Assembly (NCBI RefSeq): GCF_004565465.1
Contig: NZ_SRHY01000004.1
Span: forward strand, 143,669 to 207,668
Source of the DNA: Lentibacillus salicampi
GTDB lineage: Bacteria > Bacillota > Bacilli > Bacillales > Amphibacillaceae
DNA: 64,000 bases
Reading direction: 5' to 3'
Made by a program: the position numbers and the translations under genes. Below the pieces are notes generated by a model. The model was given only the letters and a program-made list of their open reading frames with translations, was not told the DNA's origin and did not search any database. This document shows, piece after piece, positions 9,028 to 17,839 of this stretch (positions within the stretch are counted from its first letter, which is position 1; every line of letters starts with the position of its first letter).

Positions 9028-9498
9028 ATGAAATGGATACAACAGGATTTACAGCAATATGTTCAAGCAAAAGCGTATGTTGATACCATAATAGTGCCGT
9101 TAATACCCTTTCATTTTTCAGATGACGCGAGTCTCGAAAAGGATGCTTTTCAGCGTGAGGTACTATCCGTATTCATGCGTGAACTGGAAAAAGAATTTAG
9201 CGGCCGGATTCTGCTCTCGCCGGATTACCATTATTTAAAGTCAGCTGATAAGGCTGAAGAAGTTAAACGGGTTCGGTCATGGGTTGAAGATTCCTGGGCA
9301 CAGCCCTTTCATCACATATTTTTCATGACAGTCGATTCCAGCTGGAAGAAGTTTGAACAGGATATGAATGGAACATTAATCTGGCTTCCGCAAATCGTGA
9401 CAGAATCCATGCAATTCAGTGAAAGGCAGTCGGTTGTCCACAGTCAGGTACAACAAGTCGGTGAGTTTATACGTTCCTATTGGGAGGATGACAAATAG
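9028..9498 (+). CDS. ypiF: DUF2487 family protein YpiF
   Basis: A 156-residue soluble protein of the YpiF/DUF2487 family, which in Bacillus always precedes qcrA. The sequence begins MKWIQQDLQQYVQ and contains the family's VDTIIVPLIPF segment. No catalytic motif is evident. The start at ATG 9028 is preferred over ATG 8980 because GGGCAGG sits in range and family members begin MKW. Linkage to the cytochrome bc complex suggests a role in its assembly or expression, but that is inference only. Confidence 0.82.
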   Translation: MKWIQQDLQQYVQAKAYVDTIIVPLIPFHFSDDASLEKDAFQREVLSVFMRELEKEFSGRILLSPDYHYLKSADKAEEVKRVRSWVEDSWAQPFHHIFFMTVDSSWKKFEQDMNGTLIWLPQIVTESMQFSERQSVVHSQVQQVGEFIRSYWEDDK

Positions 9499-9575
9499 CG
9501 TTCTTGCTTATCAATTTCAGACAAAGTTTCTGAATAGCTTGATGAGATTCTGGTAAACATACAAATGGATTTATA

Positions 9576-9604
9576 TTGACCCGTTTAACGGATTGCGCTA
9601 TCAT
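9576..9604 (+). promoter_or_regulatory. SigA promoter of qcrABC
   Basis: TTGACC (9576-9581), a 17-bp spacer, and TATCAT (9599-9604) lie 65 bp before the qcrA ATG, an almost ideal vegetative promoter. Confidence 0.75.
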
Positions 9605-9668
9605 GGTATTGTCCTAGTAATCTGATTAATAAACTTGTCCGTGAAAAATGTATAGAGGGGGGAAAATC

Positions 9669-10184
9669 ATGAGCGAAGACAAACGACCAGTGTCCCGTCG
9701 ACAATTTTTGAATTATACACTCACAGGTGTGGGCGGATTTATGGCAGCCGGCTTAATGGTTTCACCGTTGCGAATGGCGATTGATCCCGTATTGCAGAAA
9801 GAAGCAGCTGATGGTGATTTAACCAATGTTCAGCTTGCGGAGGGTGATATCACAAATGAACCTCAGCGTATTGACTGGGAAATTGATCAAGTGGATGGCT
9901 GGTATGAATCCAAAGTCAGCAAGACAGCATGGGTTTATAAAGATGACAATGGTGATATAGTTGCACTTTCCCCGATTTGTAAACACCTTGGCTGTGTTGT
10001 TTCATGGGAAGGCAGCGAAGATTATCCAGATCAATTTTACTGCCCATGTCATGACGGACGCTATTACAAAGACGGTATGAATGTTCCGGGCACTCCGCCG
10101 ACAGCCGGACTGGATATCTATGAGCACAAAATTAAAAACGGGATGTTATTCCTTGGTAAAGCACAACCAAGAGAGGAGGCGTAA
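9669..10184 (+). CDS. qcrA: Menaquinol:cytochrome c reductase, Rieske iron-sulfur subunit
   Basis: The iron-sulfur subunit of the bc complex takes electrons from menaquinol and passes them to cytochrome c. The 171-residue protein has an N-terminal SRRQFLNYTLTG stretch resembling a Tat-type twin-arginine signal anchor, and one membrane segment (about 18-35). The Rieske domain has CKHLGC (C104, H106, C109) and CPCHDG (C125, C127, H128): the cluster ligands plus the disulfide pair. The start is ATG 9669 behind AGAGGGGGGAAA. It is followed six bases later by qcrB. Confidence 0.97.
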   Translation: MSEDKRPVSRRQFLNYTLTGVGGFMAAGLMVSPLRMAIDPVLQKEAADGDLTNVQLAEGDITNEPQRIDWEIDQVDGWYESKVSKTAWVYKDDNGDIVALSPICKHLGCVVSWEGSEDYPDQFYCPCHDGRYYKDGMNVPGTPPTAGLDIYEHKIKNGMLFLGKAQPREEA

Positions 10185-10190
10185 GGGGTA

Positions 10191-10865
10191 ATGCTGCAAA
10201 AAATATATGACTGGATAGACGAGCGTGTCGATATAACGCCATTGTGGCGAGATATTGCAGACCACGAAGTACCGGAACATGTTAACCCGGCTCATCACTT
10301 CTCAGCATTTGTTTATTGCTTTGGTGGATTGACATTTTTTGTGGTTGTAATTCAAATACTGTCCGGTATGTTTTTGACCATGTATTATGTTCCGGATATT
10401 GAAAATGCATGGCGTTCTGTTTATTACTTGCAGACGGAAGTCGCACATGGTCAGATTGTACGCGGTATGCATCACTGGGGAGCCAGTGTTGTCGTCGTCA
10501 TGCTGTTGTTACATACGATGCGTGTATTTTTCCAGGGAGCCTACAAAAAGCCGCGTGAACTTAACTGGATGGTTGGTGTTCTTTTATTCTTCATCATCCT
10601 TGGCTTAGGATTCACAGGTTATCTGCTACCTTGGGACAATAAAGCATATTTCGCTACAGAAGTGGGTTTGAACATCGCACAGGATGTTCCGATAATTGGG
10701 GATGAATTAAAAACATTACTGTCCGGCGATGAAGAAATTGTCGGTGCACAGACGTTGGCACGGTTCTTTGCCATCCATGTTTTCTTCCTGCCTGCTGCTT
10801 TGTTCGCCTTATTAGGTGTACACTTTATATTAATCCGTAAACAAGGAATTTCCGGACCACTATAA
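10191..10865 (+). CDS. qcrB: Menaquinol:cytochrome c reductase, cytochrome b subunit
   Basis: The 224-residue, cytochrome b6-like membrane subunit carries the two b hemes (and, in the b6f-like class, an extra covalent heme). Four transmembrane helices are visible. Heme-ligand histidines are in GMHHWGASVVVVMLLLHTMR and in the FFAIHVFFLPAALFALLGVH helix. GFTGYLLPWD is the conserved quinol-site loop. Split cytochrome b (short QcrB plus a subunit-IV part in QcrC) is the Bacillus arrangement. The gene lies between qcrA and qcrC in one operon. Confidence 0.97.
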   Translation: MLQKIYDWIDERVDITPLWRDIADHEVPEHVNPAHHFSAFVYCFGGLTFFVVVIQILSGMFLTMYYVPDIENAWRSVYYLQTEVAHGQIVRGMHHWGASVVVVMLLLHTMRVFFQGAYKKPRELNWMVGVLLFFIILGLGFTGYLLPWDNKAYFATEVGLNIAQDVPIIGDELKTLLSGDEEIVGAQTLARFFAIHVFFLPAALFALLGVHFILIRKQGISGPL

Positions 10866-10886
10866 TTTAATGGAGGAGGTTAAGCT

Positions 10887-11663
10887 GTGCATAAGGGTAA
10901 AGGAATGAAGTTCGTCGGGGATTCCCGAATCTCCGCAGAACGCAAACCGAACATACCAAAAGATTACTCAGAATATCCCGGCAGGACAGAAGCTTTTTGG
11001 CCCAATTTCCTATTGAAAGAGTGGCTGGCAGGATCTGTATTTTTAGTTGGATTTTTATGTCTGACGTTAGCACATCCATCTCCACTTGAAGGAATGGCCG
11101 ATCCGACTGATTCAGGCTATATACCTTTGCCGGACTGGTACTTCCTGTTCTTATATGAATTGTTGAAATATGACTTTGCCTCTGGGCCATACATTTTATT
11201 TGGCATCATTATTATCCCTGGATTGGCATTCGGCGGATTGTTGCTGGCGCCTTTTCTGGATAAGGGCCCGGGCAGACGGCCGCACCGGCGTCCGGTCGCA
11301 GTTGGTATGATGCTTTTGGCACTGACCTCGGTTATTTGGCTCACTTATCAATCTGCATCACATGTTGATTGGGAATCACGTGCAGAAGCAAATAAACCGG
11401 TCCCGCCATCCGAACAAGTAAATATTGATACGGATTCCGAGGGGTATGCCGTATTTGAGAATAACTGTATGAGCTGTCACGGCGAAGATCTTCAGGGGGG
11501 AGCCGCCGGACCTTCGTTGGTTGGTATCGATCGCTCTGTTGATGAAGTCAAGGACATTGCCCAGAACGGTACCGGTTCAATGCCACCGGGGCAGTTCTCA
11601 GGTTCTGACGAAGAATTGAATAAACTCGCTGAATTTATTATTTCAGTGAATAAAGAAGAATAG
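10887..11663 (+). CDS. qcrC: Menaquinol:cytochrome c reductase, subunit IV-cytochrome c fusion
   Basis: The 258-residue fusion joins a subunit-IV-like part to a cytochrome c domain. The N-terminal part has three helices, with the PDWYFLFLYELL quinol-site motif near 82. The c-type domain faces the outside and has the heme-attachment motif CMSCH (194-198) and a likely axial methionine in GSMPPGQF. This fusion is characteristic of Bacillus bc complexes. It starts with GTG behind GGAGGAGG at seven bases. The operon ends in a strong terminator eight bases after the stop. Confidence 0.97.
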   Translation: MHKGKGMKFVGDSRISAERKPNIPKDYSEYPGRTEAFWPNFLLKEWLAGSVFLVGFLCLTLAHPSPLEGMADPTDSGYIPLPDWYFLFLYELLKYDFASGPYILFGIIIIPGLAFGGLLLAPFLDKGPGRRPHRRPVAVGMMLLALTSVIWLTYQSASHVDWESRAEANKPVPPSEQVNIDTDSEGYAVFENNCMSCHGEDLQGGAAGPSLVGIDRSVDEVKDIAQNGTGSMPPGQFSGSDEELNKLAEFIISVNKEE

Positions 11664-11670
11664 CTTAATT

Positions 11671-11712
11671 AAAAAACACCTTTGCCAAACAGAATTGGTG
11701 AAGGTGTTTTTT
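11671..11712 (+). terminator. Terminator of qcrABC
   Basis: AAAAAACACCTT (11671-11682) and AAGGTGTTTTTT (11701-11712) form a perfect 12-bp stem ending in a T-run. It can work on both strands. Confidence 0.88.
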
Positions 11713-11737
11713 AATATGCTGTTTTCTAAAAGTACGT

Positions 11738-11896
11738 CCACTTTTCACCCCACCGTCCGGGGTCGCTTCGGGCGGATGCTTTCCGCGGGCAACGCTTCAG
11801 CTTCCTCGGAAGCAAAAACCGCTTCCTGCGGGATCTTCAGCTGTTGCTTTTCCCGCAGGAGTCACCGTCCTCCGCTCACCCGGACTAGTGAAGTGG
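11738..11896 (-). repeat. GC-rich intergenic repeat, left copy
   Basis: This segment is a diverged inverted copy of the one at 11944-12061: ATGCTTTCCGCGGGC and GCAGGAGTCACCGT here correspond in reverse to GCCCACGGAAAGCGT and ACGGAGACTCCTGTGGG there. It is bounded by CCACTTTTCAC and GTGAAGTGG. It contains no credible gene. Together with the right copy it fills the 483-bp gap between qcrC and ypjA. Confidence 0.65.
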
Positions 11897-11943
11897 TGTT
11901 AAACGTATTTCTATCACGACTCCTAGACCAGTCAATAAAACCA

Positions 11944-12061
11944 GCGGAGGAAATACACGGAGACTCCTGTGGGAGCAGAGGCCTAGATGAGACCCCGCAG
12001 TGCGCCAGCTCGAGGAGGCTCATCAGCCGCCCACGGAAAGCGTAGTGTATTTCCGCAGCGG
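11944..12061 (+). repeat. GC-rich intergenic repeat, right copy
   Basis: Ends GCGGAGGAAATACAC and GTGTATTTCCGC are imperfect terminal inverted repeats. The core (ACTCCTGTGGGAGCAGAGG, GAGACCCCGCAG, GAGGAGGCTCATCAGCCGCC) looks like a repeat I associate with Bacillaceae intergenic regions. An open frame runs from here into ypjA, but it is not coding. Confidence 0.65.
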
Positions 12062-12146
12062 CAGTTTAACACTCATACAACGTTACGTCGCAGTTTATCT
12101 CAACTGCGAAGGTACAAAGCAACATTTTTTAAGAAGGGACTTTGTG

Positions 12147-12725
12147 ATGATTAAATACTTGCTCCTTGATAAATGGTTTTTATTCCTTTTGTTTATCATT
12201 AACTTATTAGGGACTGTTTATGGTTTTTTTTGGTATCGCTATCAGTTATTCGATACGCCGGATATATTTCTGCTGTTTGTTCCTGACAGTCCGACTGCCA
12301 GTTTATTTTTTACAATCGTTTTATTGTTTTTTCTGTTTAAAAAAAATGCACCTTACATTGAGGCACTTGCCATGATTACATTATTTAAATATGGTATATG
12401 GGCTGTCGTGATGAACCTGCTCACCTTAATAGTTGAAGGATCACTGGGCGGGATCGGCTATATGCTAATGTTCTCACACGGGGCGATGGCCATCCAGGGT
12501 TTACTGTACGCTCCTTTCTATGCGATTAAACTGCGACACATTGTACTTGCTGCTATCTGGACATTGCATAACGATGTCATTGATTATGTGTTTGGCCAGA
12601 TGCCGGTATATTCTTCGTTAACAGAATACATGGACGAGATTGGCTACTTTACGTTTTGGCTGAGTATGCTATCAATAGGGATCGCTTACGTATTGACCGT
12701 TAAGCCCAAAAATTCGATGACCTGA
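12147..12725 (+). CDS. ypjA: Integral membrane protein YpjA (DUF1405)
   Basis: The 192-residue polytopic membrane protein has about five or six predicted helices, beginning with KWFLFLLFIINLLGTVYGF. It matches the YpjA/DUF1405 family by position (directly after qcrABC, before ypjB) and by features such as FWYRYQLFDTP, PDSPTASLFF and WTLHNDVIDY. Function is unknown. The open frame reaches back into the repeat, but ATG 12147 has AAGAAGGG eight bases upstream and gives the normal family length. Confidence 0.88.
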   Translation: MIKYLLLDKWFLFLLFIINLLGTVYGFFWYRYQLFDTPDIFLLFVPDSPTASLFFTIVLLFFLFKKNAPYIEALAMITLFKYGIWAVVMNLLTLIVEGSLGGIGYMLMFSHGAMAIQGLLYAPFYAIKLRHIVLAAIWTLHNDVIDYVFGQMPVYSSLTEYMDEIGYFTFWLSMLSIGIAYVLTVKPKNSMT

Positions 12726-12742
12726 CCAAGTTATATATTGAA

Positions 12743-12785
12743 TCACCCTCACATACATTAGTGGTGAAGATGTTATGTGAGGTGA
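12743..12785 (+). promoter_or_regulatory. Inverted repeat covering the ribosome binding site of the ypjB-like gene
   Basis: TCACCCTCACATA (12743-12755) pairs with TATGTGAGGTGA (12774-12785) with one bulged C. The right arm contains the AGGTGA Shine-Dalgarno sequence, so the folded mRNA would hide it. Confidence 0.45.
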
Positions 12786-12790
12786 TCTCC

Positions 12791-13045
12791 ATGAAATTCA
12801 TAAAGTGTTTGCTGATTGCCTTCATCGGGATATACATATACATTCAATTGTCAGCACCGATCGTCGCCTCAGCGCATCAGCCCTTAACATTAACTGCAAA
12901 AACCACTTCCAGCATAAACATGGTCCCTTTTTATTGGATGGTGGGAATAGTTGGCGGTTCGATAGCCATTACTTTATCTTATGTCAGCTGGAGAAAATAC
13001 AGAGCAGAAAAAAAGAAACAAACAGACGACGATTCAAATAGTTGA
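12791..13045 (+). CDS. ypjB: Short YpjB-like protein (signal peptide plus membrane tail only)
   Basis: The 84-residue product has an N-terminal signal-type helix (MKFIKCLLIAFIGIYIYI, followed by APIVASAHQ), about 25 residues of linker, then one membrane segment ending in LSYVSWRKYRAEKKK. The C-terminal segment and gene position (ypjA-ypjB-ypjC) match the sporulation protein YpjB. That protein is about 260 residues in B. subtilis with a large external domain between the two helices. Here roughly 150-180 residues of that domain are missing, with the reading frame kept. An in-frame ATG lies upstream, but ATG 12791 has AGGTGAT at a good distance. It could be a reduced functional form or a remnant. 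Confidence 0.6.
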   Translation: MKFIKCLLIAFIGIYIYIQLSAPIVASAHQPLTLTAKTTSSINMVPFYWMVGIVGGSIAITLSYVSWRKYRAEKKKQTDDDSNS

Positions 13046-13121
13046 CTATCCATGTGTTTTTAACTAAACTTGACTTTAGGGCAGTATATGAAAAGGTATA
13101 AAAAATGATGGAGGAATAAAC

Positions 13122-13805
13122 ATGCTAGGTGGTCTCGGCGGATATCTAATTTATATCGCGCTTTTGATGATTATCCCTTTATGGGCACAATCCAAAGTAA
13201 AAAACACGTATAAGAAATATTCCAAAAAAGCAACATCGTCTGGTATGACAGGTGCCGAAGTGGCGCGGAAAATATTGAATGACAATGGTATTTATGATGT
13301 ACAGGTTCTGGAAACAAAAGGGGTATTATCGGACCATTATCACCCAAAAAAGAAGACAGTTAATCTTTCAAGCGATAATTTCCATGGACAATCCATGGCA
13401 TCGTCTGCTATCGCAGCACACGAGGTGGGGCACGCGATTCAGGATGCACAGGATTATGCGTTCCTGCGCTTCAGATCCTCGCTGGCTCCCTTGGCTGCAA
13501 CTGGTTCGAATATGGCGATTTTCCTGATCATCGGTGGTATGATTTTTAGTCAGGGATTATTTTTACTTGGTATTATTTTCTTTTCGGCAGCTGTCTTATT
13601 CCAGTTAGTAACACTGCCGGTTGAATTTGACGCTTCCAACAGGGCAATGGCACAGCTTGTATCGACAGGTGTTATCCGCAATAATGAAGAACGGGAAACG
13701 AAAAAAGTACTAAGTGCTGCAGCCTTAACGTACGTTGCAGCTGCCTTGGTTGCTGTTGCTGAACTGGTTCGGTTTATCCTGATTTACGCTGCAAGTAATG
13801 AATAA
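13122..13805 (+). CDS. yugP: Membrane-bound neutral zinc metallopeptidase, YugP family
   Basis: The 227-residue protein has an N-terminal membrane helix (5-22), the zinc-binding HEVGH motif (H100, H104), and further helices near 125-165 and 200-225. The family (Pfam zinc-dependent peptidase, YugP) is widespread in Firmicutes; its substrate is unknown to me. ATGGAGG lies at the correct distance before ATG 13122. In B. subtilis yugP is elsewhere on the chromosome, so its place between ypjB and ypjC is a local rearrangement. It ends in a terminator. Confidence 0.9.
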   Translation: MLGGLGGYLIYIALLMIIPLWAQSKVKNTYKKYSKKATSSGMTGAEVARKILNDNGIYDVQVLETKGVLSDHYHPKKKTVNLSSDNFHGQSMASSAIAAHEVGHAIQDAQDYAFLRFRSSLAPLAATGSNMAIFLIIGGMIFSQGLFLLGIIFFSAAVLFQLVTLPVEFDASNRAMAQLVSTGVIRNNEERETKKVLSAAALTYVAAALVAVAELVRFILIYAASNE

Positions 13806-13822
13806 GGAATCGAATATGGCAG

Positions 13823-13851
13823 GGGATGGCATTCATGTGCCATCCCTTTTT
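13823..13851 (+). terminator. Terminator after yugP
   Basis: GGGATGGCA (13823-13831) and TGCCATCCC (13838-13846) are followed by TTTTT. A repeat element begins five bases later. Confidence 0.88.
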
Positions 13852-13855
13852 AAAA

Positions 13856-13957
13856 AGATAAGAAATTTTTGGCTAACCTTGACGTTTGGGCGAGGACGCC
13901 GACCCACTTGCAGTACTGAACGCAGTTTGTACGACGCTAACCGAGCACTTTAGAAGG
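13856..13957 (-). repeat. MITE-like element, short degenerate copy (copy 2)
   Basis: It begins AGATAAGAAATTTTTGGC, like the ends of the other copies, directly after the yugP terminator T-run. It shares GCCGACCCAC and CGCAGTTTGTACG with copy 1 at 340-700. The right terminal repeat is degenerate. Confidence 0.6.
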
Positions 13958-13986
13958 CCGTCTTACTATTACAATCGAAAAATACA

Positions 13987-14033
13987 AGGAAAAGGGGGCA
14001 TCTTTTTTTAAAAAAAAGATGCCCCTTTTTCCT
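13987..14033 (-). terminator. Long bidirectional terminator between yugP and ypjC
   Basis: GGAAAAGGGGGCATCTTTTTT pairs almost perfectly with AAAAAAGATGCCCCTTTTTCC around a tiny loop; AATCGAA and TTCGATT flank it. It would end the leftward ypjC transcript. Confidence 0.85.
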
Positions 14034-14095
14034 GTTTCAATTCGATTATAGTCATGAAGATAGGTCCCGTGTAAAAACGCTGAAATATAGTCGGT

Positions 14096-14965
14096 TTAAT
14101 CTATTGGGTTTTTATTTTCATCCAGTGTGAACCCTTCTCCAACGACGTCATGAACCGAACTCATAGCGACAAATGCATGGGGATCAATCTCATTTATAAT
14201 ATTTTTCAGCCGGACAATTTCATTCCTTCCGACAATGCAGTACAGCACATCCCGTTTTTCACCGGTAAAACTGCCTCGGCCGTTTAAAACCGTCACACCC
14301 CGATCCATTTTTTTAATAATGGAAGCGGCAATCTGATTACTTTGACCGGATATGATGGTTGCACCACGTGCTGCATAGGCACCTTCCTGGATAAAATCAA
14401 TGACTCTTGCTCCAATATAGACAGCTAACAACGTATACATCCCCTGCACCATGTCAAGGTAGGCAGCAATGGATGTAGCAATTACAAAAAAATCAAAGAG
14501 AAACATTGTTCTGCCCATGCTCCACCCGGCATATTTGTTGACAAGCCTTGCAATGATATCGACACCGCCTGTTGTGCCACCATACCGAAAAATAATACCC
14601 AATCCGACACCAATAAACACCCCTGCAAACAGTGATGCCAAGGTCATATCCGATTCCAGGTCAATCGCAAATGGGTTGATCTGAAAAATAGCCAGAAATA
14701 ATGAAACGGCCAAAGTTCCAATAACCGTATAAATAAAGGTATTGCGTCCCAGGAATTTCCATCCAATAAAAAAGACCGGAACATTAAGGACAATATTGGA
14801 GACGGCAGGATCCCAGTTCCATAAGAAATAAAATAGCAGCGTTATCCCGGTAAATCCGCCTTCACCGAGATTGTTTTGCATATTAAAATGAACAATGCCA
14901 AATGAAAAAATAGCAGACCCAATTAAAATAAATAAAATATTTTTAAGTTTTAAACCAAATATCAT
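14096..14965 (-). CDS. ypjC: YitT/DUF2179 family membrane protein (YpjC)
   Basis: The 289-residue protein has five or six transmembrane helices in the first 200 residues (GITLLFYFLWNW and GGTTGGVDIIARLVNK are typical of YitT proteins). A C-terminal cytosolic DUF2179 domain follows (FTGEKRDVLYCIVGRNE ... INEIDPHAFVAMSSVHDVVGEGF). The family's role is not established. The start at 14965 is chosen because AAGGGTTTA-like upstream starts lack a site, while GGGAGGTT sits five bases before this ATG. Length matches B. subtilis YpjC (about 290). It is transcribed opposite to its neighbours. Confidence 0.93.
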   Translation of the reverse strand: MIFGLKLKNILFILIGSAIFSFGIVHFNMQNNLGEGGFTGITLLFYFLWNWDPAVSNIVLNVPVFFIGWKFLGRNTFIYTVIGTLAVSLFLAIFQINPFAIDLESDMTLASLFAGVFIGVGLGIIFRYGGTTGGVDIIARLVNKYAGWSMGRTMFLFDFFVIATSIAAYLDMVQGMYTLLAVYIGARVIDFIQEGAYAARGATIISGQSNQIAASIIKKMDRGVTVLNGRGSFTGEKRDVLYCIVGRNEIVRLKNIINEIDPHAFVAMSSVHDVVGEGFTLDENKNPID

Positions 14966-15104
14966 AAATGAACCTCCCATCTGAATCAATACTTTTTCTA
15001 TTATAGACAATTTGCCTGTAAAGTCAAAAGTCCAATGATTTGTCAAAACAGCACCTTTTAGCTAACATAAAAAGAGATTCCATGTAAACAGAGAGGGGAT
15101 TTAA

Positions 15105-15443
15105 ATGACAGCAAAAGATCCATGTTTTACAACGGAAGAAATCCAAAAAAGAGTCGATGATTATATTGGACAATTTAAAGAAGGTTATTTTTCCCCGCTG
15201 AGTCTGATGGCTCGGCTGAGCGAGGAAACCGGTGAATTAGCCCGTGAAGTCAATCATTATTATGGCGAAAAACCGAAAAAGCCGACAGAAAAAGTGAAAA
15301 CAGTAGAAGATGAGCTTGGTGATATCATTTTTGTTTTAACGTGTTTTGCCAACTCATTGGACATTGATTTATCAGAAGCGTTTGAGCTTTCCATCGGTAA
15401 AATAGAAACACGTGACAATAATCGCTGGACACATAAGAAATAA
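15105..15443 (+). CDS. ypjD: MazG-like nucleotide pyrophosphohydrolase
   Basis: The 112-residue all-alpha NTP pyrophosphatase of the MazG family has the metal-binding pattern EETGELAREVN (45-55) and DELGDIIFVL (79-88). These enzymes hydrolyse (d)NTPs to monophosphates plus pyrophosphate, often as housecleaning. AGAGGGG lies before ATG 15105. It is first in the mazG-dapB-mgsA-bshA-cca-birA run, the same order as in B. subtilis. Confidence 0.93.
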   Translation: MTAKDPCFTTEEIQKRVDDYIGQFKEGYFSPLSLMARLSEETGELAREVNHYYGEKPKKPTEKVKTVEDELGDIIFVLTCFANSLDIDLSEAFELSIGKIETRDNNRWTHKK

Positions 15444-15480
15444 TAACGATAGCGAGGCAATACAACAGGAGGTATGAACA

Positions 15481-16278
15481 ATGCAAATTAACATCATTAT
15501 AGCAGGGCCGCGCGGGAAAATGGGGTCTGAAGCTGTTCGGATGGTACATAATGAAGAAGCGTTCGAACTTGTAGCTTGTATTGACCGTAAAAATGGCGGG
15601 AAAACATTAAAAGATATTGAAACACTGCCCGCATTGGACGTTCCCGTATTTGAAGATCCCGAACAATGTTTTCAGGAAATAGATGCCGATGTATTTATTG
15701 ATTTAACTGTTCCAGAGGTTGGCTTTGAGCATACGAAGTTGGCACTTTTATACGATATTCGACCGGTTGTGGGGACTTCAGGCTTCACAAAAGAACAAAT
15801 TGATGCATTAGAAGACTTGTCCATTACCCACGGGACTGGATGCATTATAGCTCCCAATTTTGCAGTTGGGGCCGTTCTAATGATGCAGTTCGCCAAAACG
15901 GCAGCAAACTATTTACCAGATGTCGAGATCATTGAAAAGCATCATGATCAAAAACTGGACGCGCCCTCAGGTACGGCCGTCAAAACCGCAGAACTGATTC
16001 GAGAAACCCGCGAAAGCAAACAACAGGGACACCCTGATGAACAAGAAACGCTCGACGGGGCACGGGGGGCGGATAAAGATGGCATCCATATTCACAGTGT
16101 ACGTCTGCCCGGGCTAATGGCACATCAGGAAGTGGTTTTTGGCGGTCCCGGCCAGACACTGACCATCAAGCACGACTCCTTTAACCGTGCATCATTTATG
16201 GAAGGGGTCAAATTGTCAGTCAATAAAGTCATGACATTAGATAAACTTGTCTACGGGTTGGAAAATATTCTTGAATAG
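15481..16278 (+). CDS. dapB: 4-hydroxy-tetrahydrodipicolinate reductase
   Basis: The NAD(P)H-dependent step of lysine/meso-diaminopimelate synthesis, also upstream of dipicolinate for spores. The 265-residue product has the nucleotide-binding [12 protein letters not shown] (9-20), GTSGFTKEQ, the catalytic [15 protein letters not shown] signature (about 153-167), and the C-terminal VYGLENIL end. The GGAGGTATGAACA site sits directly before ATG 15481. It follows mazG by 37 bp. Confidence 0.98.
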   Translation: MQINIIIAGPRGKMGSEAVRMVHNEEAFELVACIDRKNGGKTLKDIETLPALDVPVFEDPEQCFQEIDADVFIDLTVPEVGFEHTKLALLYDIRPVVGTSGFTKEQIDALEDLSITHGTGCIIAPNFAVGAVLMMQFAKTAANYLPDVEIIEKHHDQKLDAPSGTAVKTAELIRETRESKQQGHPDEQETLDGARGADKDGIHIHSVRLPGLMAHQEVVFGGPGQTLTIKHDSFNRASFMEGVKLSVNKVMTLDKLVYGLENILE

Positions 16279-16289
16279 GCGGAGATACA

Positions 16290-16712
16290 ATGAATATTGC
16301 ATTGATTGCGCATGATAAAAAGAAACAGGAGATCCTTCATTTCACAATCGCGTACAAGCACATTCTGAAAAATCACCAGCTATTTGCAACAGGGACAACC
16401 GGCGGAAAAATTACTGATGGGGCTGGACTGGCTGTACACAGGTTCCAGTCAGGACCATTGGGTGGTGATCAACAAATCGGTGCAAAGATTGCCAACAATG
16501 AGATGGATGCCATTATTTTTTTTAGGGATCCGTTGACTGCACAGCCGCATGAACCGGATGTCAGTGCGCTAATGCGATTGTGTGACGTTCATTTGATTCC
16601 GCTGGCAACCAATCCCGCAGCAGCTGAAATCATGATTCAGGCACTTGCCAGGGGTGATTTTGAATGGCGTCAGATTTTAAAACACAATAGGCAGGAAGGT
16701 AAGAACATATGA
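16290..16712 (+). CDS. mgsA: Methylglyoxal synthase
   Basis: Turns dihydroxyacetone phosphate into methylglyoxal and phosphate, a glycolytic overflow bypass. The 140-residue protein has the LIAHDKKK N-terminus (5-12), the phosphate-binding TGTTG (38-42), [10 protein letters not shown] (55-64) and the catalytic aspartate region [15 protein letters not shown]. The next gene overlaps its stop by four bases. In B. subtilis bshB1 follows mgsA; here bshA follows at once. Confidence 0.97.
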   Translation: MNIALIAHDKKKQEILHFTIAYKHILKNHQLFATGTTGGKITDGAGLAVHRFQSGPLGGDQQIGAKIANNEMDAIIFFRDPLTAQPHEPDVSALMRLCDVHLIPLATNPAAAEIMIQALARGDFEWRQILKHNRQEGKNI

Positions 16713-17830
16713 TGAAAATTGGTATTACATGTTATCCGACAGTTGGCGGTTCAGGTATCATTGCCACTGAACTCGGCATGTTGATGGCGGAACAGGGACA
16801 TGAAATTCATTTTGTAACCTCCAGTCTTCCGTTTCGATTAAACCGGATTCACCCAAATATTTATTATCATGAGGTAGAACTTAATCACTATCCTGTTTTT
16901 CAATACCCGCCGTTTGATCTGGCACTTGCCAATAAAATGGCAGAAGTCATTGACCAGGAAGAGCTGGATGTTCTTCATGTCCACTATGCCATGCCACATG
17001 CAATCTGTGCTATACTGGCTAAAGATATTGCCAAACATGACGTAAAAATTGTGACCACATTGCATGGCACTGATATTACAGTGCTGGGGATCGATCATTC
17101 CCTAAAGAAAATGATCCGGCACGGCATCGAACAGTCTGATGCGGTCACTGCGGTATCCGAAAGTCTGGTGGAACAAACACGAGATGTGGTTGGTGCTGAT
17201 AAAGCGATTCAGGTTATATACAATTTTGTGAATGAAGCAGACTATAGAAAAAACCCTGCCGGTTCGATCCGTGAACAATATGGTATTAACCCGGACGATA
17301 AAGTGATCATTCACATTTCAAATTTCCGCAAAGTAAAACGCGTCCAGGAGGTCATTTATACCTTTCAACAAATTCAGGAAAAAATGAATGCAAAGCTTCT
17401 TCTTGTAGGGGATGGACCGGAATACTCTGAAATGCATCGGCTTGTAAACAAATTAGGGCTGGCTGACGATGTATTATTTTTGGGAAAACAAAAAAACGTC
17501 CGCGACCTGTTATCGATATCTGATTTAAAATTATTAATGTCGGAAAAGGAAAGCTTCGGCCTTGTGCTGTTAGAAGCCATGTCGTGTGAAGTTCCCTGTA
17601 TCGGTACAAATACAGGGGGCATCCCTGAAGTGATTAAACATCATGAAACAGGTTTTATCGTCGACGTGGGTGATACAGATCAGGCTGCGGCGTATGCCAT
17701 TGATCTGCTGCAAAATGAATCACGTTTACAGCAGTTTTCTCATAATGCTTTAATACATGCAAGAAATCGTTTCTATTCACAGGACATTGTCCAGCAATAC
17801 ATTGATTTATATGATCAGCTTATTAATTAA
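16709..17830 (+). CDS. bshA: N-acetyl-alpha-D-glucosaminyl L-malate synthase
   Basis: GT4-family glycosyltransferase making the first intermediate of bacillithiol from UDP-GlcNAc and L-malate. The 373-residue GT-B protein has the glycine-rich [13 protein letters not shown] near the N-terminus, HGTDITVLG, the phosphate-binding [10 protein letters not shown], and the EX7E-type [11 protein letters not shown] sugar-nucleotide motif. ATGA overlaps mgsA, with AGGAAGGT upstream; ATG 16712 is an alternative. The deacetylase gene bshB1 that sits between mgsA and bshA in B. subtilis is missing, so the second step must be encoded elsewhere. Confidence 0.96.
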   Translation: MMKIGITCYPTVGGSGIIATELGMLMAEQGHEIHFVTSSLPFRLNRIHPNIYYHEVELNHYPVFQYPPFDLALANKMAEVIDQEELDVLHVHYAMPHAICAILAKDIAKHDVKIVTTLHGTDITVLGIDHSLKKMIRHGIEQSDAVTAVSESLVEQTRDVVGADKAIQVIYNFVNEADYRKNPAGSIREQYGINPDDKVIIHISNFRKVKRVQEVIYTFQQIQEKMNAKLLLVGDGPEYSEMHRLVNKLGLADDVLFLGKQKNVRDLLSISDLKLLMSEKESFGLVLLEAMSCEVPCIGTNTGGIPEVIKHHETGFIVDVGDTDQAAAYAIDLLQNESRLQQFSHNALIHARNRFYSQDIVQQYIDLYDQLIN

Positions 17831-17839
17831 CACTGGAAA

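Noticed and set aside
11695..12045. 116-codon open frame after qcrC
   Set aside because: It runs through the GC-rich repeat pair, begins within the qcrC terminator and resembles no protein.
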